Part shown: one piece after another, positions 45,132 to 55,600 of the stretch
Position numbering within the stretch: position 1 is the stretch's first letter
Layout of the letters: every line of letters starts with the position of its first letter
DNA from: Anseongella ginsenosidimutans
GTDB lineage: Bacteria; Bacteroidota; Bacteroidia; Sphingobacteriales; Sphingobacteriaceae
Direction: 5' to 3'
Length of the DNA stretch: 64,000 nucleotides
NCBI GenBank assembly: GCA_029268045.1
Contig: JAJUHF010000002.1
Coordinates: 28,988-92,987 of the forward strand
Notes under the pieces: model-generated
What the model was told of the DNA's origin: nothing
The model's input: only the letters and a program-made list of their open reading frames with translations
Databases searched by the model: none
Position numbers and translations under genes: made by a program

Positions 45132-45707
45132 ATGAAAATCGGTTTGTTTTTTGGTTCGTTCAATCCCATTCACGTGGGACACCTGGTGATTTCCGGCTAC
45201 ATGGCCGGTTTTACCGGACTGGACCAGGTATGGCTGGTGGTCTCTCCGCACAACCCCCACAAGAAACGTGAGGACCTGATCCGGGCTTACGACCGGCTGG
45301 AAATGGCCCGGTTGGCCGTCGAGGATACCACCGAATTGCAGGTCAGCGACATCGAATTCGGACTTCCCCGCCCCTCCTATACCATCGATACACTCACCTA
45401 CCTGGGCGAGCGGTATCCCCAGCACGAATTTTCACTTATTCTGGGCTCGGACAATCTCTATTCGCTGCCCCGGTGGAAGAACCACGAAATACTTCTGCGC
45501 GATTACCGCCTGCTGATCTATCCCCGGCCCGGCTTCCGGGACTCGGGCCTGGAGAACCATCCATCGGTGCAGATGACCGAGGCGCCCCTGATGGAGATCT
45601 CTTCCACGTTCATCCGCAAATCCATTGCGGAAGGCAAAAACATGCAATTTTTTGTGCCCGAGAAGGTCTGGGACTTCATCGATAAAAAAGGGCTGTACCG
45701 CCGTTAA
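45132..45707 (+). CDS. nadD: nicotinate-nucleotide adenylyltransferase
   Basis: 191 residues. GLFFGSFNPIHVGHLVI holds the nucleotidyltransferase HxGH motif (PIHVGH), and SSTFIRKSIAEG is the ISSTxIR signature. It adenylates nicotinate mononucleotide in NAD synthesis. It lies 12 bp after gmk in the rnc-yicC-gmk-nadD row. Confidence 0.96.
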   Translation: MKIGLFFGSFNPIHVGHLVISGYMAGFTGLDQVWLVVSPHNPHKKREDLIRAYDRLEMARLAVEDTTELQVSDIEFGLPRPSYTIDTLTYLGERYPQHEFSLILGSDNLYSLPRWKNHEILLRDYRLLIYPRPGFRDSGLENHPSVQMTEAPLMEISSTFIRKSIAEGKNMQFFVPEKVWDFIDKKGLYRR

Positions 45708-45722
45708 GAACCCGCTTACGAG

Positions 45723-46709
45723 CTATCGAGATACCCTCAACTGTTGTCCGGTAGAAATGGAGTTGGAGGAAAGGTTGTTCCAGCTTTTCAGTTCATCCAG
45801 CGTCACATTGAAACGTTGGGATATCGCATACAACGTGTCTCCCTGCTTCACGGTATAATAATAATGGGCGGTGGTGTTCACCGCCGGCGTTGCGACTTCC
45901 GGTGCATTCGCCGGTGCATTGGCGGGGGCATTGGCCGGCGCCGAAGTGCCGATTTCGGTGGTGCCCGGCGTGGTGGTACCCGGCGTGGTATTGGTGGCGA
46001 TGCCGGGTTTGCCCGTTACAGCGGTGCGCTGCCCGGAGGAAGCAGTAGTCGTGGAGGTTTGGGACGGGGTTTCGGCAAAGAGCTCCTGGTCTCGTCCGCG
46101 GCGGGGCCGGTCAAAATAATAAAGCTCGTACCGTTCGATCAGGTTGATCAATAACTGGGGATACCTTGGATTGGTTGCGTAACCCGCCTTTTTCAGCCCG
46201 TGCGCCCAGCCTTTGTAATCGGTGGGTTTCAGGTCGAACAGGAAGGCATAGCGCGGGCGTTTCAGGAATTCACTGTGATCGCGGAAGGAAGCTTTCACCG
46301 AAGGGTACGCCCGGAAACATTCGTTCCGGTGGTCGTCGTCCTTGTAGGTCTTCCGGCCATTCCAGCCGGAGCCGCATTTGATCCCAAAATGATTATTGCC
46401 TTCCCGGGCCAACCGGCTGTTTCCGTTGCCCGATTCCAAAATACCCTGCGCCAGGGTTATGCTGGCCGGAACGCCGGAGCGCTCCATTTCCTCCACCGCC
46501 AGGCTGCTGTAAATCCGGATGTATTCTTCGGTATTCAGCGTGCGCTGAGGGCTTACCGGAGAGGCAGGCTGCTCCCCGGGACGTTCCCAGCGGGATTCGG
46601 CAGGTCCCCGGCGGTCGGGTACCCTGGTGGTTGCCGACTTCTTTCTGGATCCGCAGGCGCCCAGGAACAGGGAAAGGATAACTAGAATAAGTACTGGATT
46701 CGACCTCAT
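45723..46709 (-). CDS. glucosaminidase-LysM cell-wall lipoprotein
   Basis: 328 residues. Lipobox FLGACGS (Cys about 19). A glucosaminidase domain (about 65-200) contains ITLAQGILESGNGNSRLAREGNNHFGIKC, whose Glu in LES is the likely general acid. A Thr/Pro/Ala-rich linker with a repeated APAN unit follows, then a C-terminal LysM (YTVKQGDTLYAISQRFNVTLDEL). It probably trims peptidoglycan from the outer-membrane side. The ATG at 46709 starts the lipoprotein signal; one at 46739 is less likely. Confidence 0.88.
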   Translation of the reverse strand: MRSNPVLILVILSLFLGACGSRKKSATTRVPDRRGPAESRWERPGEQPASPVSPQRTLNTEEYIRIYSSLAVEEMERSGVPASITLAQGILESGNGNSRLAREGNNHFGIKCGSGWNGRKTYKDDDHRNECFRAYPSVKASFRDHSEFLKRPRYAFLFDLKPTDYKGWAHGLKKAGYATNPRYPQLLINLIERYELYYFDRPRRGRDQELFAETPSQTSTTTASSGQRTAVTGKPGIATNTTPGTTTPGTTEIGTSAPANAPANAPANAPEVATPAVNTTAHYYYTVKQGDTLYAISQRFNVTLDELKSWNNLSSNSISTGQQLRVSR

Positions 46710-46803
46710 CAACACGGATTTTGTCCCTAAAAATGACACAGCACTAAATTACGGCTTACCGGAAGCCTCTAAAACGGTATTTATTAACAAATTAACGTTT
46801 CCG

Positions 46804-47442
46804 TTACCGCTTTCGTGCGATCATCAACCCGTCGCGGATGGGCAGCAGCAGGTTTTCCACCCGGCTGTCGTCCCGTACCTTTTCATTGAATTGCTGCATG
46901 TTCCGGGTTTCCTTGTCCGTATCGCCCCTTACCACGGTGCCCTGGCGCAGCACATTGTCGGCAATGATAATTCCTCCACTGCGTACCTTGTCAATGACCA
47001 GATCGTAGTAGGCGCTGTAACTTTTCTTGTCGGCGTCGATGAATACCAGGTCGAATGTCTCCTCCAGACCGGGAATGATCTCCAGCGCGTTCCCGATCAG
47101 GTATTCGATGCGCGGCGCAAATCCGGAACGCGCAAAGTAATCCCGGACCATGTCCTCCAGTTCCTCGTTGATATCGATCGTGAACAGTTTGCCGTCCGGT
47201 TGCAGCCCCTCGCACATGCACAGGGCCGAGTAGCCGGTAAATGTGCCGATTTCCAGGATCCGGGAGGGGCGAAGCATGCAACTGAACATGGCCAACGCCC
47301 TTCCCTGTAGGTGGCCCGAAAGCATTCTCGGCATGGGTACTTTCAAATGGGTCTGGCGATTGATCTCCGCCAGCAGGTCGCTTTCCGGACTGCTGTGTTT
47401 TTCAGCATATTCGGTAATTTCTTTGCCGGTTAAATGTTCCAT
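46804..47442 (-). CDS. class I SAM-dependent O-methyltransferase
   Basis: 212 residues of the caffeoyl-CoA/catechol O-methyltransferase family: ILEIGTFTGYSALCMCEGL is the SAM-binding motif I, TIDINEELEDMVRDYF the acidic ribose-binding loop, and DLVFIDADKKSYSAYYDL plus IIADNVLRQGTV the metal-binding Asp/Asn region. The ATG at 47442 starts 2 bp after the stop of the upstream M16 peptidase gene, so the two are probably coupled. The methyl acceptor is unknown. Confidence 0.88.
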   Translation of the reverse strand: MEHLTGKEITEYAEKHSSPESDLLAEINRQTHLKVPMPRMLSGHLQGRALAMFSCMLRPSRILEIGTFTGYSALCMCEGLQPDGKLFTIDINEELEDMVRDYFARSGFAPRIEYLIGNALEIIPGLEETFDLVFIDADKKSYSAYYDLVIDKVRSGGIIIADNVLRQGTVVRGDTDKETRNMQQFNEKVRDDSRVENLLLPIRDGLMIARKR

Positions 47443-47443
47443 A

Positions 47444-48673
47444 TCATTGTGGTATAAATCCAAGTGTACTTAGCTGCTGCGGCTGGAGGACCTCATTGGC
47501 AACATCCATGAGGTCCGCAGCGCTTACCCTGTCAATCTGATCAAACACTTCCTGCAGACTGTCTATTTTTCCCAGATCCAGGAGACTTTTGCTCATGTAG
47601 ATGATCAGCGACAACCGAGCTTCCTCCGCCAGGGCGATCTGCCCTTTAAAACGCTCGCGCGCCTGATGTAATTGCGTAGCGCCCAAAGGTTGTTCCCGGA
47701 GTTTCCGGAATTCCCGATGGATCAGATTCAGGCATTTATCCACTTTCTCGCGGTCCGTGCCGAAGTACACGGTGAACAGACCCGTGTCGCTCATGGGGGA
47801 GTAACCCGATTCAATCGTATAACAGATGCCGTGTTTCTCCCGAACCAGTAGATTCAGCCGGGCACTCATACTGGGTCCGCCCAGGAGGTTGTTCAAAAGC
47901 AGCATGGCTGTTTTTTTCGGATGGCCCGTCGGGTAACTCCGCCCACCCACCATAAAATGAGCCTGATAAATGGGCTTGCCTTCGACCTTTTCCTGGGGCG
48001 CGTAGCCATTGACCGCCAGGCGATTCCGTTTTCCGGTGTTTTCGGGGATGGATCCGAAATGCTTTTCACAAAGTTTCCGGACCTTTGCCAGGGGAGCACC
48101 CGAGGAAATGCCGATCACCATGCCGTGGGTCGAATAATGATCTTCCCGGTAACGCAGAATGTCTTCCCGGGTAAAACTCCGGATGGACTCGGGAGTACCC
48201 AGAATATTATTGCCCAGCGGATGGCGGGAAAACACAATTTCCTCAAAGTCGTCGTTGATCTGCTCTTCGGGCGTATCGCGATAGGAATCCAGTTCATCCA
48301 ATACCACGTTTTTTTCCTTCTGGAGTTCACTTTCGGGAAAGGTGGAGCGGAACAGGACATCACTTAATAGATCCAGTGCCCGGTCCAGGTACGCGCTCAA
48401 AAACGATGCGTGTATGCACATCTGCTCTTTCGTGGTGTAGGCATTCAGATCGCCCCCCACCGCTTCCAGCCGGTTCAGTACCTGAAAGGTATTCCGCCTC
48501 AGTGTTCCCTTGAACAGCAGATGTTCGATGAAATGAGCCAACCCCGCTTTATCCTCCGGCTCATCCCGTGATCCGGAGTTGATCATCACGCAGGCATGTA
48601 CGATATCGGTATTTCCTGCAGGGTGATGCACAACCCGAATACCGTTCCTTAATGTAAACAGGGAATATTCCAT
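47444..48673 (-). CDS. M16 family zinc metallopeptidase
   Basis: 409 residues. The inverted zinc motif HFIEHLLFKGT (HxxEH) is followed about 70 residues later by the third ligand Glu region. The C-terminal half is the non-catalytic M16 repeat. Processing-peptidase-like M16B proteins cleave short peptides or signal fragments. The first residues (FTLRNGIRVVHHP) are typical. A TATCTTTG element (48689-48682) ends only 8 bp before its ATG. No -33 partner is evident, so the promoter call is weak. Confidence 0.9.
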   Translation of the reverse strand: MEYSLFTLRNGIRVVHHPAGNTDIVHACVMINSGSRDEPEDKAGLAHFIEHLLFKGTLRRNTFQVLNRLEAVGGDLNAYTTKEQMCIHASFLSAYLDRALDLLSDVLFRSTFPESELQKEKNVVLDELDSYRDTPEEQINDDFEEIVFSRHPLGNNILGTPESIRSFTREDILRYREDHYSTHGMVIGISSGAPLAKVRKLCEKHFGSIPENTGKRNRLAVNGYAPQEKVEGKPIYQAHFMVGGRSYPTGHPKKTAMLLLNNLLGGPSMSARLNLLVREKHGICYTIESGYSPMSDTGLFTVYFGTDREKVDKCLNLIHREFRKLREQPLGATQLHQARERFKGQIALAEEARLSLIIYMSKSLLDLGKIDSLQEVFDQIDRVSAADLMDVANEVLQPQQLSTLGFIPQ

Positions 48674-48722
48674 TGAACCTGCAAAGATACAAAATCGGTG
48701 GCGGAACTTTCCCGGAAGCTTC

Positions 48723-50147
48723 CTAATGTTCCGGTGCTTTATAAAGGCCGATTCCCGCCAGGATGGGACCGGGTCGGGAGTCCAGGATGTGAATGCGCAC
48801 CCGGTTGGTCTTCACGGCCGGAAAACGCAGCAAGCGCTTGTAGCCGATGGTGGTTTGCCGTGCCAGTTCCCGGAATCCCTGGGCTTGTTCGTCCCAGACT
48901 TCCACCGAGAACGATTTTACCCGCTGACCGGCCGGGATGTATTCCTGCAGTTCCAGCCGGTCAAATTCCACGATGCGTTCCAGCTCCAGCGTGAAGGACG
49001 CGCTGGTACGGGATTTTTCAAACGCATAAAACGTCCCAGGATCCCCGTCGGTCAGCCGTTTCAACGCGGGGCCGTTTTCTTCGCGGACAGCGGCGCCGGC
49101 GGCCAGGTTTTCGTCGAACGTTTCATTCAGTACCCGGCGCAGTTCCATCAGGCGCGTGGAGTCGTTCGGATGAATCCGCCCCTCGCGGTTCACCGGCACG
49201 TTCAGCAATAGATTGGCGTTCCGCCCCACCGAACTGTAATAAATCGTGAGCAATTCCTCCAGCGATTTTACCTGTCCGTCGGTGGAAGGACTGTAAAACC
49301 AACCCGGCCGGATGGAAACGTCTGCTTCGCCCGGCACCCAACGGGCGCCTTCGGCCTGTCCCTGGTTCAGGACCTCGGTGGGAGGCGCACCGGCTCCGGG
49401 TTCGAAGCCTTCGGTGTCCATCGTACTCCAGTTGGTTTCCCCGGCAATACCGCGTTCATTGCCGATCCAGCGGCAACCCGGACCGACATCGCTGAAAATA
49501 ATCGCGTCGGGCTGATGTTTATAGACCGTTCCGTTAAACAGATCCCAGTCGTACACCTGCTTTTTGCCATTCGGTCCTTCCCCGTTGGCCCCGTCAAACC
49601 ATACTTCAAAGATATCGCCGTAACCGATGAGCACTTCGGTGAGCATGTTCACAAATACCTGGTTGTACTCATCCGTGCCGTAAGCCGGGTGGTTCCGGTC
49701 CCAGGGGGAAAGATAGACCCCCATCTTCAGCCCGTACTTTTTGCAGGCTTCCGACAGTTCCCGCAGTACATCGCCCTTCCCGTTTTTCCAGCTGCTTTCT
49801 TTTACTGTATGCGTGCTATACCGGCTGGGCCAGAGGCAGAACCCATCGTGATGTTTGGCCGTAATGATAATTCCTTTCATTCCCGCCTCCCGGGCGGTCC
49901 GGACCCATTGGTCCGCATCCAGCGCGGTGGGGTTGAATACATTCGGATCTTCGTCGCCATGGCCCCATTCCACATCGGTAAACGTATTCGGCCCAAAATG
50001 GATAAATAAATAATACTCCAGCTGCTGCCAGGCTACCTGCTGCTCCGAAGGCAGGACCAATCCCTGGGTGCTCATGTCTTGTTTGATTGATTTGCAGCCG
50101 GTGAAACCTGTCAGCAGACAGCAAATACCGGTTATAAGGTGGCGCAT
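48723..50147 (-). CDS. GH29 alpha-L-fucosidase lipoprotein
   Basis: 474 residues. Lipobox FTGCKS (Cys about 18). The GH29 catalytic domain shows YLFIHFGPNTFTDVEWGHG, AKHHDGFCLWPS, and EVWFDGANGEG, whose Asp is the nucleophile. A C-terminal segment from about 345 (ENLAAGAAVREENGPALKRLTDGDPGTFYAFEKS) resembles a discoidin-like carbohydrate-binding module. Alpha-fucosidases remove terminal fucose from glycans. It is divergent from the LacI regulator gene 82 bp away, which may control it. Confidence 0.92.
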   Translation of the reverse strand: MRHLITGICCLLTGFTGCKSIKQDMSTQGLVLPSEQQVAWQQLEYYLFIHFGPNTFTDVEWGHGDEDPNVFNPTALDADQWVRTAREAGMKGIIITAKHHDGFCLWPSRYSTHTVKESSWKNGKGDVLRELSEACKKYGLKMGVYLSPWDRNHPAYGTDEYNQVFVNMLTEVLIGYGDIFEVWFDGANGEGPNGKKQVYDWDLFNGTVYKHQPDAIIFSDVGPGCRWIGNERGIAGETNWSTMDTEGFEPGAGAPPTEVLNQGQAEGARWVPGEADVSIRPGWFYSPSTDGQVKSLEELLTIYYSSVGRNANLLLNVPVNREGRIHPNDSTRLMELRRVLNETFDENLAAGAAVREENGPALKRLTDGDPGTFYAFEKSRTSASFTLELERIVEFDRLELQEYIPAGQRVKSFSVEVWDEQAQGFRELARQTTIGYKRLLRFPAVKTNRVRIHILDSRPGPILAGIGLYKAPEH

Positions 50148-50209
50148 CGCATTGTACTTGAATTCAAATATACAAACCTGACAATATTCTGTTACCTTTA
50201 AAATCTAAA

Positions 50210-50224
50210 CTAATGTTATATTAG
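50210..50224. promoter_or_regulatory. small inverted repeat before lacI-type gene
   Basis: CTAAT-GTTAT-ATTAG is a perfect 5-bp inverted repeat ending 4 bp before the regulator's ATG, in the intergenic gap shared with the fucosidase. It could be an operator; the arms are short, so this is tentative. Confidence 0.3.
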
Positions 50225-50228
50225 GCAT

Positions 50229-51287
50229 ATGCCCGAACAAAAGATATCGATAAGAGATATGGCGGAACGGCTCGGAGTCTCTCCAACTACCGTGTCGTTC
50301 GTGCTGAATGGTAAACAGAAGGAAAAAAGGATCAGTGATAAAGTGGCCAAGCGGATCATCGCCATGGCCAAGAAGCTGAAATACGAACCCAATCACATGG
50401 CACGCGGTCTGCGGACCGGGAAAACCAAGACCATTGGCCTCATCGTAGAGGACATTTCCAACCATTTTTTTGCCCACATCGCCAAGGTGGTGGAGCACCG
50501 GGCACTCATGTACGGATACCGGGTCCTTTATTGCAGTACGGAAGACAATATTAAAAAGGCCCGCGAACTACTGCAAATGCTAAAGTACCGTCAGGTGGAC
50601 GGCTTCATCATTACTCCTACGGCATCGCTTGAGAAGGAGATCAGCGCGCTGCTGGGCGAAAAGCGGCCGGTGGTTTTGATTGACCGGTTTCTTCCCGGCT
50701 TACCGGTAAGCTACGTCATCGCCGATAACTTTACCGGCTCCTATCAGGCGGTCACACATCTCATTAAGCAGGGCTACCGGAAAATCGGCTTTGTCACCAC
50801 TACCTCGAGTCAAACCCAGATGAAGAGCCGCTTTGACGGCTACCGGCAACCGCTGGGAGACCGGGGTATTCCATATAACGAAGACCTGGTGCTTCGGATC
50901 CCTTTTGGAAGCGCTCGCAGCAACGCGCCCCGGATCATCATGGAAATGATTGAAAAGCATCGGCCGGAAGCCTTGTTCTTTGCCACCAATTACCTGGGGA
51001 TATGCGGCATCGAAGGCATCAAGAAACTGGGGATGCAGATGCCGGACGACATCGCCCTGGCCAGTTTTGATGAACACGACCTTTTCCGGCTGCACGACCC
51101 GGGCATCACCTGCATTTCCCAGCCCATTGACCGCATCGCGCGGAAGGTGGTAGATATCCTGGTGACAGAAATGGAATCGGAAACCGGGGAGGTCACCCAG
51201 CTCATGCTCCCACCCAAGCTGGTGATCCGGGGTTCCTCTACCCGCCCGGTGGGGGAAACTTCTACCGCATTGCAACAAAACGCCTAG
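50229..51287 (+). CDS. LacI family transcriptional regulator
   Basis: 352 residues. The N-terminal helix-turn-helix ISIRDMAERLGVSPTTVSFVLNGK is followed by the hinge KLKYEPNHMARGLRTGKTKTIGLI and a periplasmic-binding-protein-like sensor ending PKLVIRGSS. Regulators of this type repress or activate sugar genes in response to a sugar or sugar phosphate. It is divergent from the GH29 fucosidase and upstream of the ROK-SusC-SusD genes, so a glycan-derived signal is the natural inference. Confidence 0.93.
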   Translation: MPEQKISIRDMAERLGVSPTTVSFVLNGKQKEKRISDKVAKRIIAMAKKLKYEPNHMARGLRTGKTKTIGLIVEDISNHFFAHIAKVVEHRALMYGYRVLYCSTEDNIKKARELLQMLKYRQVDGFIITPTASLEKEISALLGEKRPVVLIDRFLPGLPVSYVIADNFTGSYQAVTHLIKQGYRKIGFVTTTSSQTQMKSRFDGYRQPLGDRGIPYNEDLVLRIPFGSARSNAPRIIMEMIEKHRPEALFFATNYLGICGIEGIKKLGMQMPDDIALASFDEHDLFRLHDPGITCISQPIDRIARKVVDILVTEMESETGEVTQLMLPPKLVIRGSSTRPVGETSTALQQNA

Positions 51288-51376
51288 TCCCGTCCCGGGT
51301 TCAATCGGGAAATTTTAAGCGGATCTTTTGATACGAAACAGCAATCTTTTGCCCGGGCGGAAATAACTTCGTCTAT

Positions 51377-51398
51377 CTTATTAAATTTTTTTAATAAG
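51377..51398. promoter_or_regulatory. perfect 9-bp inverted repeat, candidate ROK operator
   Basis: CTTATTAAA-TTTT-TTTAATAAG is a perfect 9-bp inverted repeat, 60 bp before the ROK gene ATG. ROK/NagC-type repressors bind AT-rich inverted repeats, so autoregulation is plausible. A TATATTTG (51425-51432) between it and the gene could be the -7 element. Nothing else recognisable lies in the 51288-51459 gap. Confidence 0.42.
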
Positions 51399-51459
51399 TT
51401 CTGCATTCTTAAAAAATTATTTTTTATATTTGATATAGGATATTAAGAAGTCAAACCGC

Positions 51460-52644
51460 ATGCGTACGAATAATAAAGAGCTCAAGAACACCGTCCTGAA
51501 GCAACTCTATTTCGGGCAGCTCATGTCCCATGCAGACCTCAGTGCGCTCATCAACAAAAGTCTTCCCATTGTTTCCAAAGCGGTCAACGAACTCATGGCC
51601 GAGGGCCTGGTGATCGAAAAAGGATATGCGCCCTCCAGCGGAGGACGGCGGCCCCTCATCTACGCGCTGCGGCCCGACGGAATGTTTGTCCTGTCGGTGG
51701 CCATGGACCAGGTTTCCACCCAGATGGTCCTGGTGGATATGATGAACCGGCCCGTGGCCGAACCGGAAACTTTCGGCCTGGAACTTGCCCAAACCCCATC
51801 GGCGCTTCCTATTCTTACCAAACGGATCAAAACCTTCATTGCCCGTTCCGGCATTCCCAGGGAAAAGATCATTGGGGTCGGAATCGGCATGCCCGGATTT
51901 GTGGATCCCGAGAAAGGCATTAATTACACCTTTGTTGATGCCGGTGAGGACAATATCCCCGATTATATTTCAAACGCCATTGGGCTGCCGGTGTATATCG
52001 ACAACGATTCCAGTCTGGTCGCCCTGGCCGAATTGCGCTTTGGGGCCGCAAAATCGCTGGAAAACGCGATGGTGATCAACGTGGGTTGGGGGATCGGGCT
52101 GGGAATGATCCTGAACGGCGAGTTGTTCCGGGGCCATTCGGGGTTTGCCGGAGAGTTCAGCCACATTCCAATCGCGGAAAACGGCGCGCTGTGCGGTTGC
52201 GGAAAACGGGGCTGTCTGGAGACGGAATGTTCCCTTTTTGTCATTGCCCGCAAGGCGCTGGAGGAAACCGGCGGCGGGCAGATATCCACCCTCAAGTTCG
52301 GTGCAGGCGCTACCCCGGAGAAAGTCATTGAGGCGGTGATAAAAGCCGCGCACAAAGGCGATCAGCTGGCGGTGGAATTGTTATCCGATGCGGGGTATGT
52401 GATCGGGAAGGGGCTCGCGATCCTGATCCACATTATGAATCCGGAGGTGATCGTGCTGAGCGGCAAGGGCGCAGCCGTGGGAGATATTCTCCTGGCGTCG
52501 GCCCAGCAGGCGCTGCATAAGTACGCCATTCCCCGCCTGGCGGGAGCGACCTCCCTGAAAGTTTCCGAGCTGGGTTCCCATGCCGGACTGATCGGCGCGG
52601 CGGCTTTGGTCATTGACAATTTCGATAAAATAAGGCTTTCCTAA
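51460..52644 (+). CDS. ROK family transcriptional regulator
   Basis: 394 residues. The N-terminal winged helix (MSHADLSALINKSLPIVSKAVNELMAEGLVI) precedes a ROK sugar-kinase-like domain with GVGIGMPGFVDP, INVGWGIGLGMILNGELFRGHSGFAGEFSHIPI and the zinc-site CGCGKRGCLETECS. Like NagC/Mlc it probably senses a sugar phosphate. It starts just before the SusC gene (34 bp gap) and may be cotranscribed with it, which would put the transporter and its regulator on one message. Confidence 0.92.
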   Translation: MRTNNKELKNTVLKQLYFGQLMSHADLSALINKSLPIVSKAVNELMAEGLVIEKGYAPSSGGRRPLIYALRPDGMFVLSVAMDQVSTQMVLVDMMNRPVAEPETFGLELAQTPSALPILTKRIKTFIARSGIPREKIIGVGIGMPGFVDPEKGINYTFVDAGEDNIPDYISNAIGLPVYIDNDSSLVALAELRFGAAKSLENAMVINVGWGIGLGMILNGELFRGHSGFAGEFSHIPIAENGALCGCGKRGCLETECSLFVIARKALEETGGGQISTLKFGAGATPEKVIEAVIKAAHKGDQLAVELLSDAGYVIGKGLAILIHIMNPEVIVLSGKGAAVGDILLASAQQALHKYAIPRLAGATSLKVSELGSHAGLIGAAALVIDNFDKIRLS

Positions 52645-52678
52645 AAGCGCGTTGAGGTGATAAATAAATCCATAGTAT

Positions 52679-55600
52679 ATGATAAACAAGTACCTCTTTC
52701 GAAAAAGCTGGTTGCTGATTGTCTTTACAGGGCTTTCCGTCCATGCGTACGCCCAGCAACTGGTAAGCGGAACAGTAACCGACGGAACCAATCCGCTTCC
52801 GGGAGTTAGTGTCCTTGTAAAGGGCACCAACCAGGGAACTCAAACCGATGAAAACGGGGCTTATTCCATCCGGGTTGCAGCCGACGGTGTGTTGCAGTTT
52901 GCCCTGCTGGGTTTCCAGACCACGGAGCTCGGCGTGGAAGGCCGCCAGACCATCAACGTGGTATTAACCCAGGACGCGTCGGAACTCGACCGGGTCGTGG
53001 TTACGGCGTTGGGCGTGGAAAAAGATGAAAAGTCACTGGGGTATTCCGTCACTGAGATCAGCGGGGCAGACCTGGCCGTTACCAACGAGACCAATCCAGT
53101 GAACGCGTTGCAGGGCCGGGTAGCCGGGGTACAGATTGACATGGGCGCCGGCGGCTTGTTCGGCAACTCCAAGATCCTGATCCGGGGTAACTCCACTCTG
53201 GGAACGAATAACCAGCCAATCTTTGTAATTGACGGGGTAATCATGGACAACGACATCTTCGGGGGAAACGGGCGCGATTTCGGAAACGACCTGAAGAACC
53301 TGAACATGGAGGACTTCGAAAGCGTTTCCATTCTGAAGGGCTCGGCCGCGGCCGCCCTGTACGGTTCCCGGGCCATAAACGGGGTGGTACTCATCACTTC
53401 GAAAAAAGGGAGAAAGCGCAGCGGCCTGGGGGTCACTTTCACCCAGACCTTCAATTCCTACCAGCCCTATGCCGGTCCCGATTTTCAGAACGTTTTCGGA
53501 GGCGGAACAAACGGACCGTTCTTTACCGATCGGCGCGATCCCAATTATACCGCAGACCAGGCCTACATGACCAAGGTGTTTCCCATTGATCCAGCCACCG
53601 GAAAACCCTACATCGACCAGGGGATCAACCGGGAGCTGGAAAATTGGGGGCCGCGTATGGAAGGGCAGGAAGTGCTCAATTACGACGGCACGCCCACCCG
53701 CTATCTGCCGCAGCCCAATAACTTTCTGGATGCGTTCCAGAACGGTTTTGGCAGCAATACCAATATTTCCCTCGATGGGGGGAACGAGCGTTCCACCTTT
53801 CGCTTTTCCTATAACCGGAACACCGATGAAGGGGTCGTGTACAACAACGAGCTCACCAAGGATGCATTCGGCCTGCGGGTAACCCACGAACTCAGTCCGC
53901 GGATCAACCTGGACGTCAGCGCCAACTACTCCAATTTCAAAGGGCTGAACCCGCCCCGTCTGGGTGGTTTGGACGCGTTCGGTTCCTATAACTACGGCAA
54001 GCTGTTCACCTGGATGATCCCGAGAAACTACGATACCAAGTACTGGATGCGGCGGGAAAATTATACCAGCGCGCTGGGAGGCGCCCCCAACCCGAATTCC
54101 AATGAGGAAACCAACAAGGCGCCGGAAACCCGTTTCTGGTTTAACCTGTTCGAGAACAACTATTACCAGAAAGAACAGATGATCCGCAGCCGGGTGGCGA
54201 TTACCGCCAAACTCGCCGACTGGTCCAATCTGATCCTTGAAGGAAACCTGAATAACCTGTATACCGAATCCGAAACCAAGGAATTGGGGCAGGGTCAGAA
54301 CTTTACCGGGGGAGCCTATGCACTGGGCCATGAAACGAAAGAGAATTACTTTCTGAAAGGTATGCTCACCGCCGAGCGTAGCCTTACGTCCGATCTGGAT
54401 ATCAGCGGATACATCGGAGGCGAGATCCAGCGCACCACGCGGTCGTTCAACCGGGGCCGCACCGATGGCGGATTGAGTTATCCCGGAAACTATTTCCTGG
54501 CAAACTCTGTGAACCAGCCCATCAGCGAAGGCGGAATCAATTACAAACGCGCCTTTAACTCGCTGTATGCCAGCGCTGACCTGGGCTTCCGGAATCAGCT
54601 TTACCTGCAGGCAACCTGGCGGGGGGACTGGTCTTCCGCCCTGACTTATTCCGACGGTACCGGCAATAACTTTTTCCATTACCCTTCGGTGAGCCTTTCG
54701 TGGATCTTCAACGAAACCTTTGATCTGCCTACGTGGATCTCGTACGGGAAACTGCGAACCAATATCGCCGCCCTGGGAAGCGATGCGGACCCCTTTGTGA
54801 TCAATCCGGGATTCGCCTTCAACGGGTTTACCAACATTGGCGGACAAACCCTGCCGATATCCACCTTCAGCGATCGCCGTGTGCGGCAAAGCAATCTGAA
54901 ACCCGAACGGAAGATTGCCAAGGAGATTGGCGCGGAAATGCGCTTTTTAAATGGCCGCCTCGGCTTCGACCTCACACTCTATCAGGATAATACCTACAAT
55001 CAGATTCTGGATATTTCCACCCCGATCGAATCGGGCGTGGACGCCATTCTGATCAATGCCGGCAATATTCAGAACAAGGGTATCGAACTGGCGATTGACG
55101 CTACGCCTGTTCAAACCGCCGGTTTTGAATGGTCCACCGCGTTCAACTATTCCCGGAACCGCAACCTCATCAAGGAGCTTTACGAGGGGCGGAACGAATT
55201 CAACCTGGGGGCGAATATCGCCGAGATCAGCAGCTGGGCCATTGTAGGTAAATCCTACGGCACGCTGCGAAGTTCCATTCAGTCGGCCCGGTTCCAGGCG
55301 AAAGACGGCCAGGGAAATCCCATCGATCATCCGCACAACGGGAAAGTCCAGCTGGTCTGGAGATCCGACGCCCGTGCGGCTTTTCCGGCCCGGAGCAATA
55401 TCATCCAGGACATCGGAGACATCAATGCGAAATTCCGGGGAGGTTGGGACAATACATTCCGGTTCAAGAATTTCAGCCTCAACGTATTGCTTGATGCCAA
55501 GATCGGAGGCGATTTCGTGCTGGCCACCTACCGCTACGGTACCCATACCGGCGTGCTTCCCAATACGCTGTTTGGGCGCGACGAAAAATACGGCGGAATC

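Noticed and set aside
48682..48689. Promoter for the M16 peptidase just before its ATG
   Set aside because: TATCTTTG fits the -7 pattern but no TTTG-like -33 box lies 18-21 bp upstream, so I did not annotate it as a promoter feature.
53033..54889. 618-codon minus-strand ORF antisense to the second SusC
   Set aside because: Same reason: shadow of a long GC-rich transporter gene.
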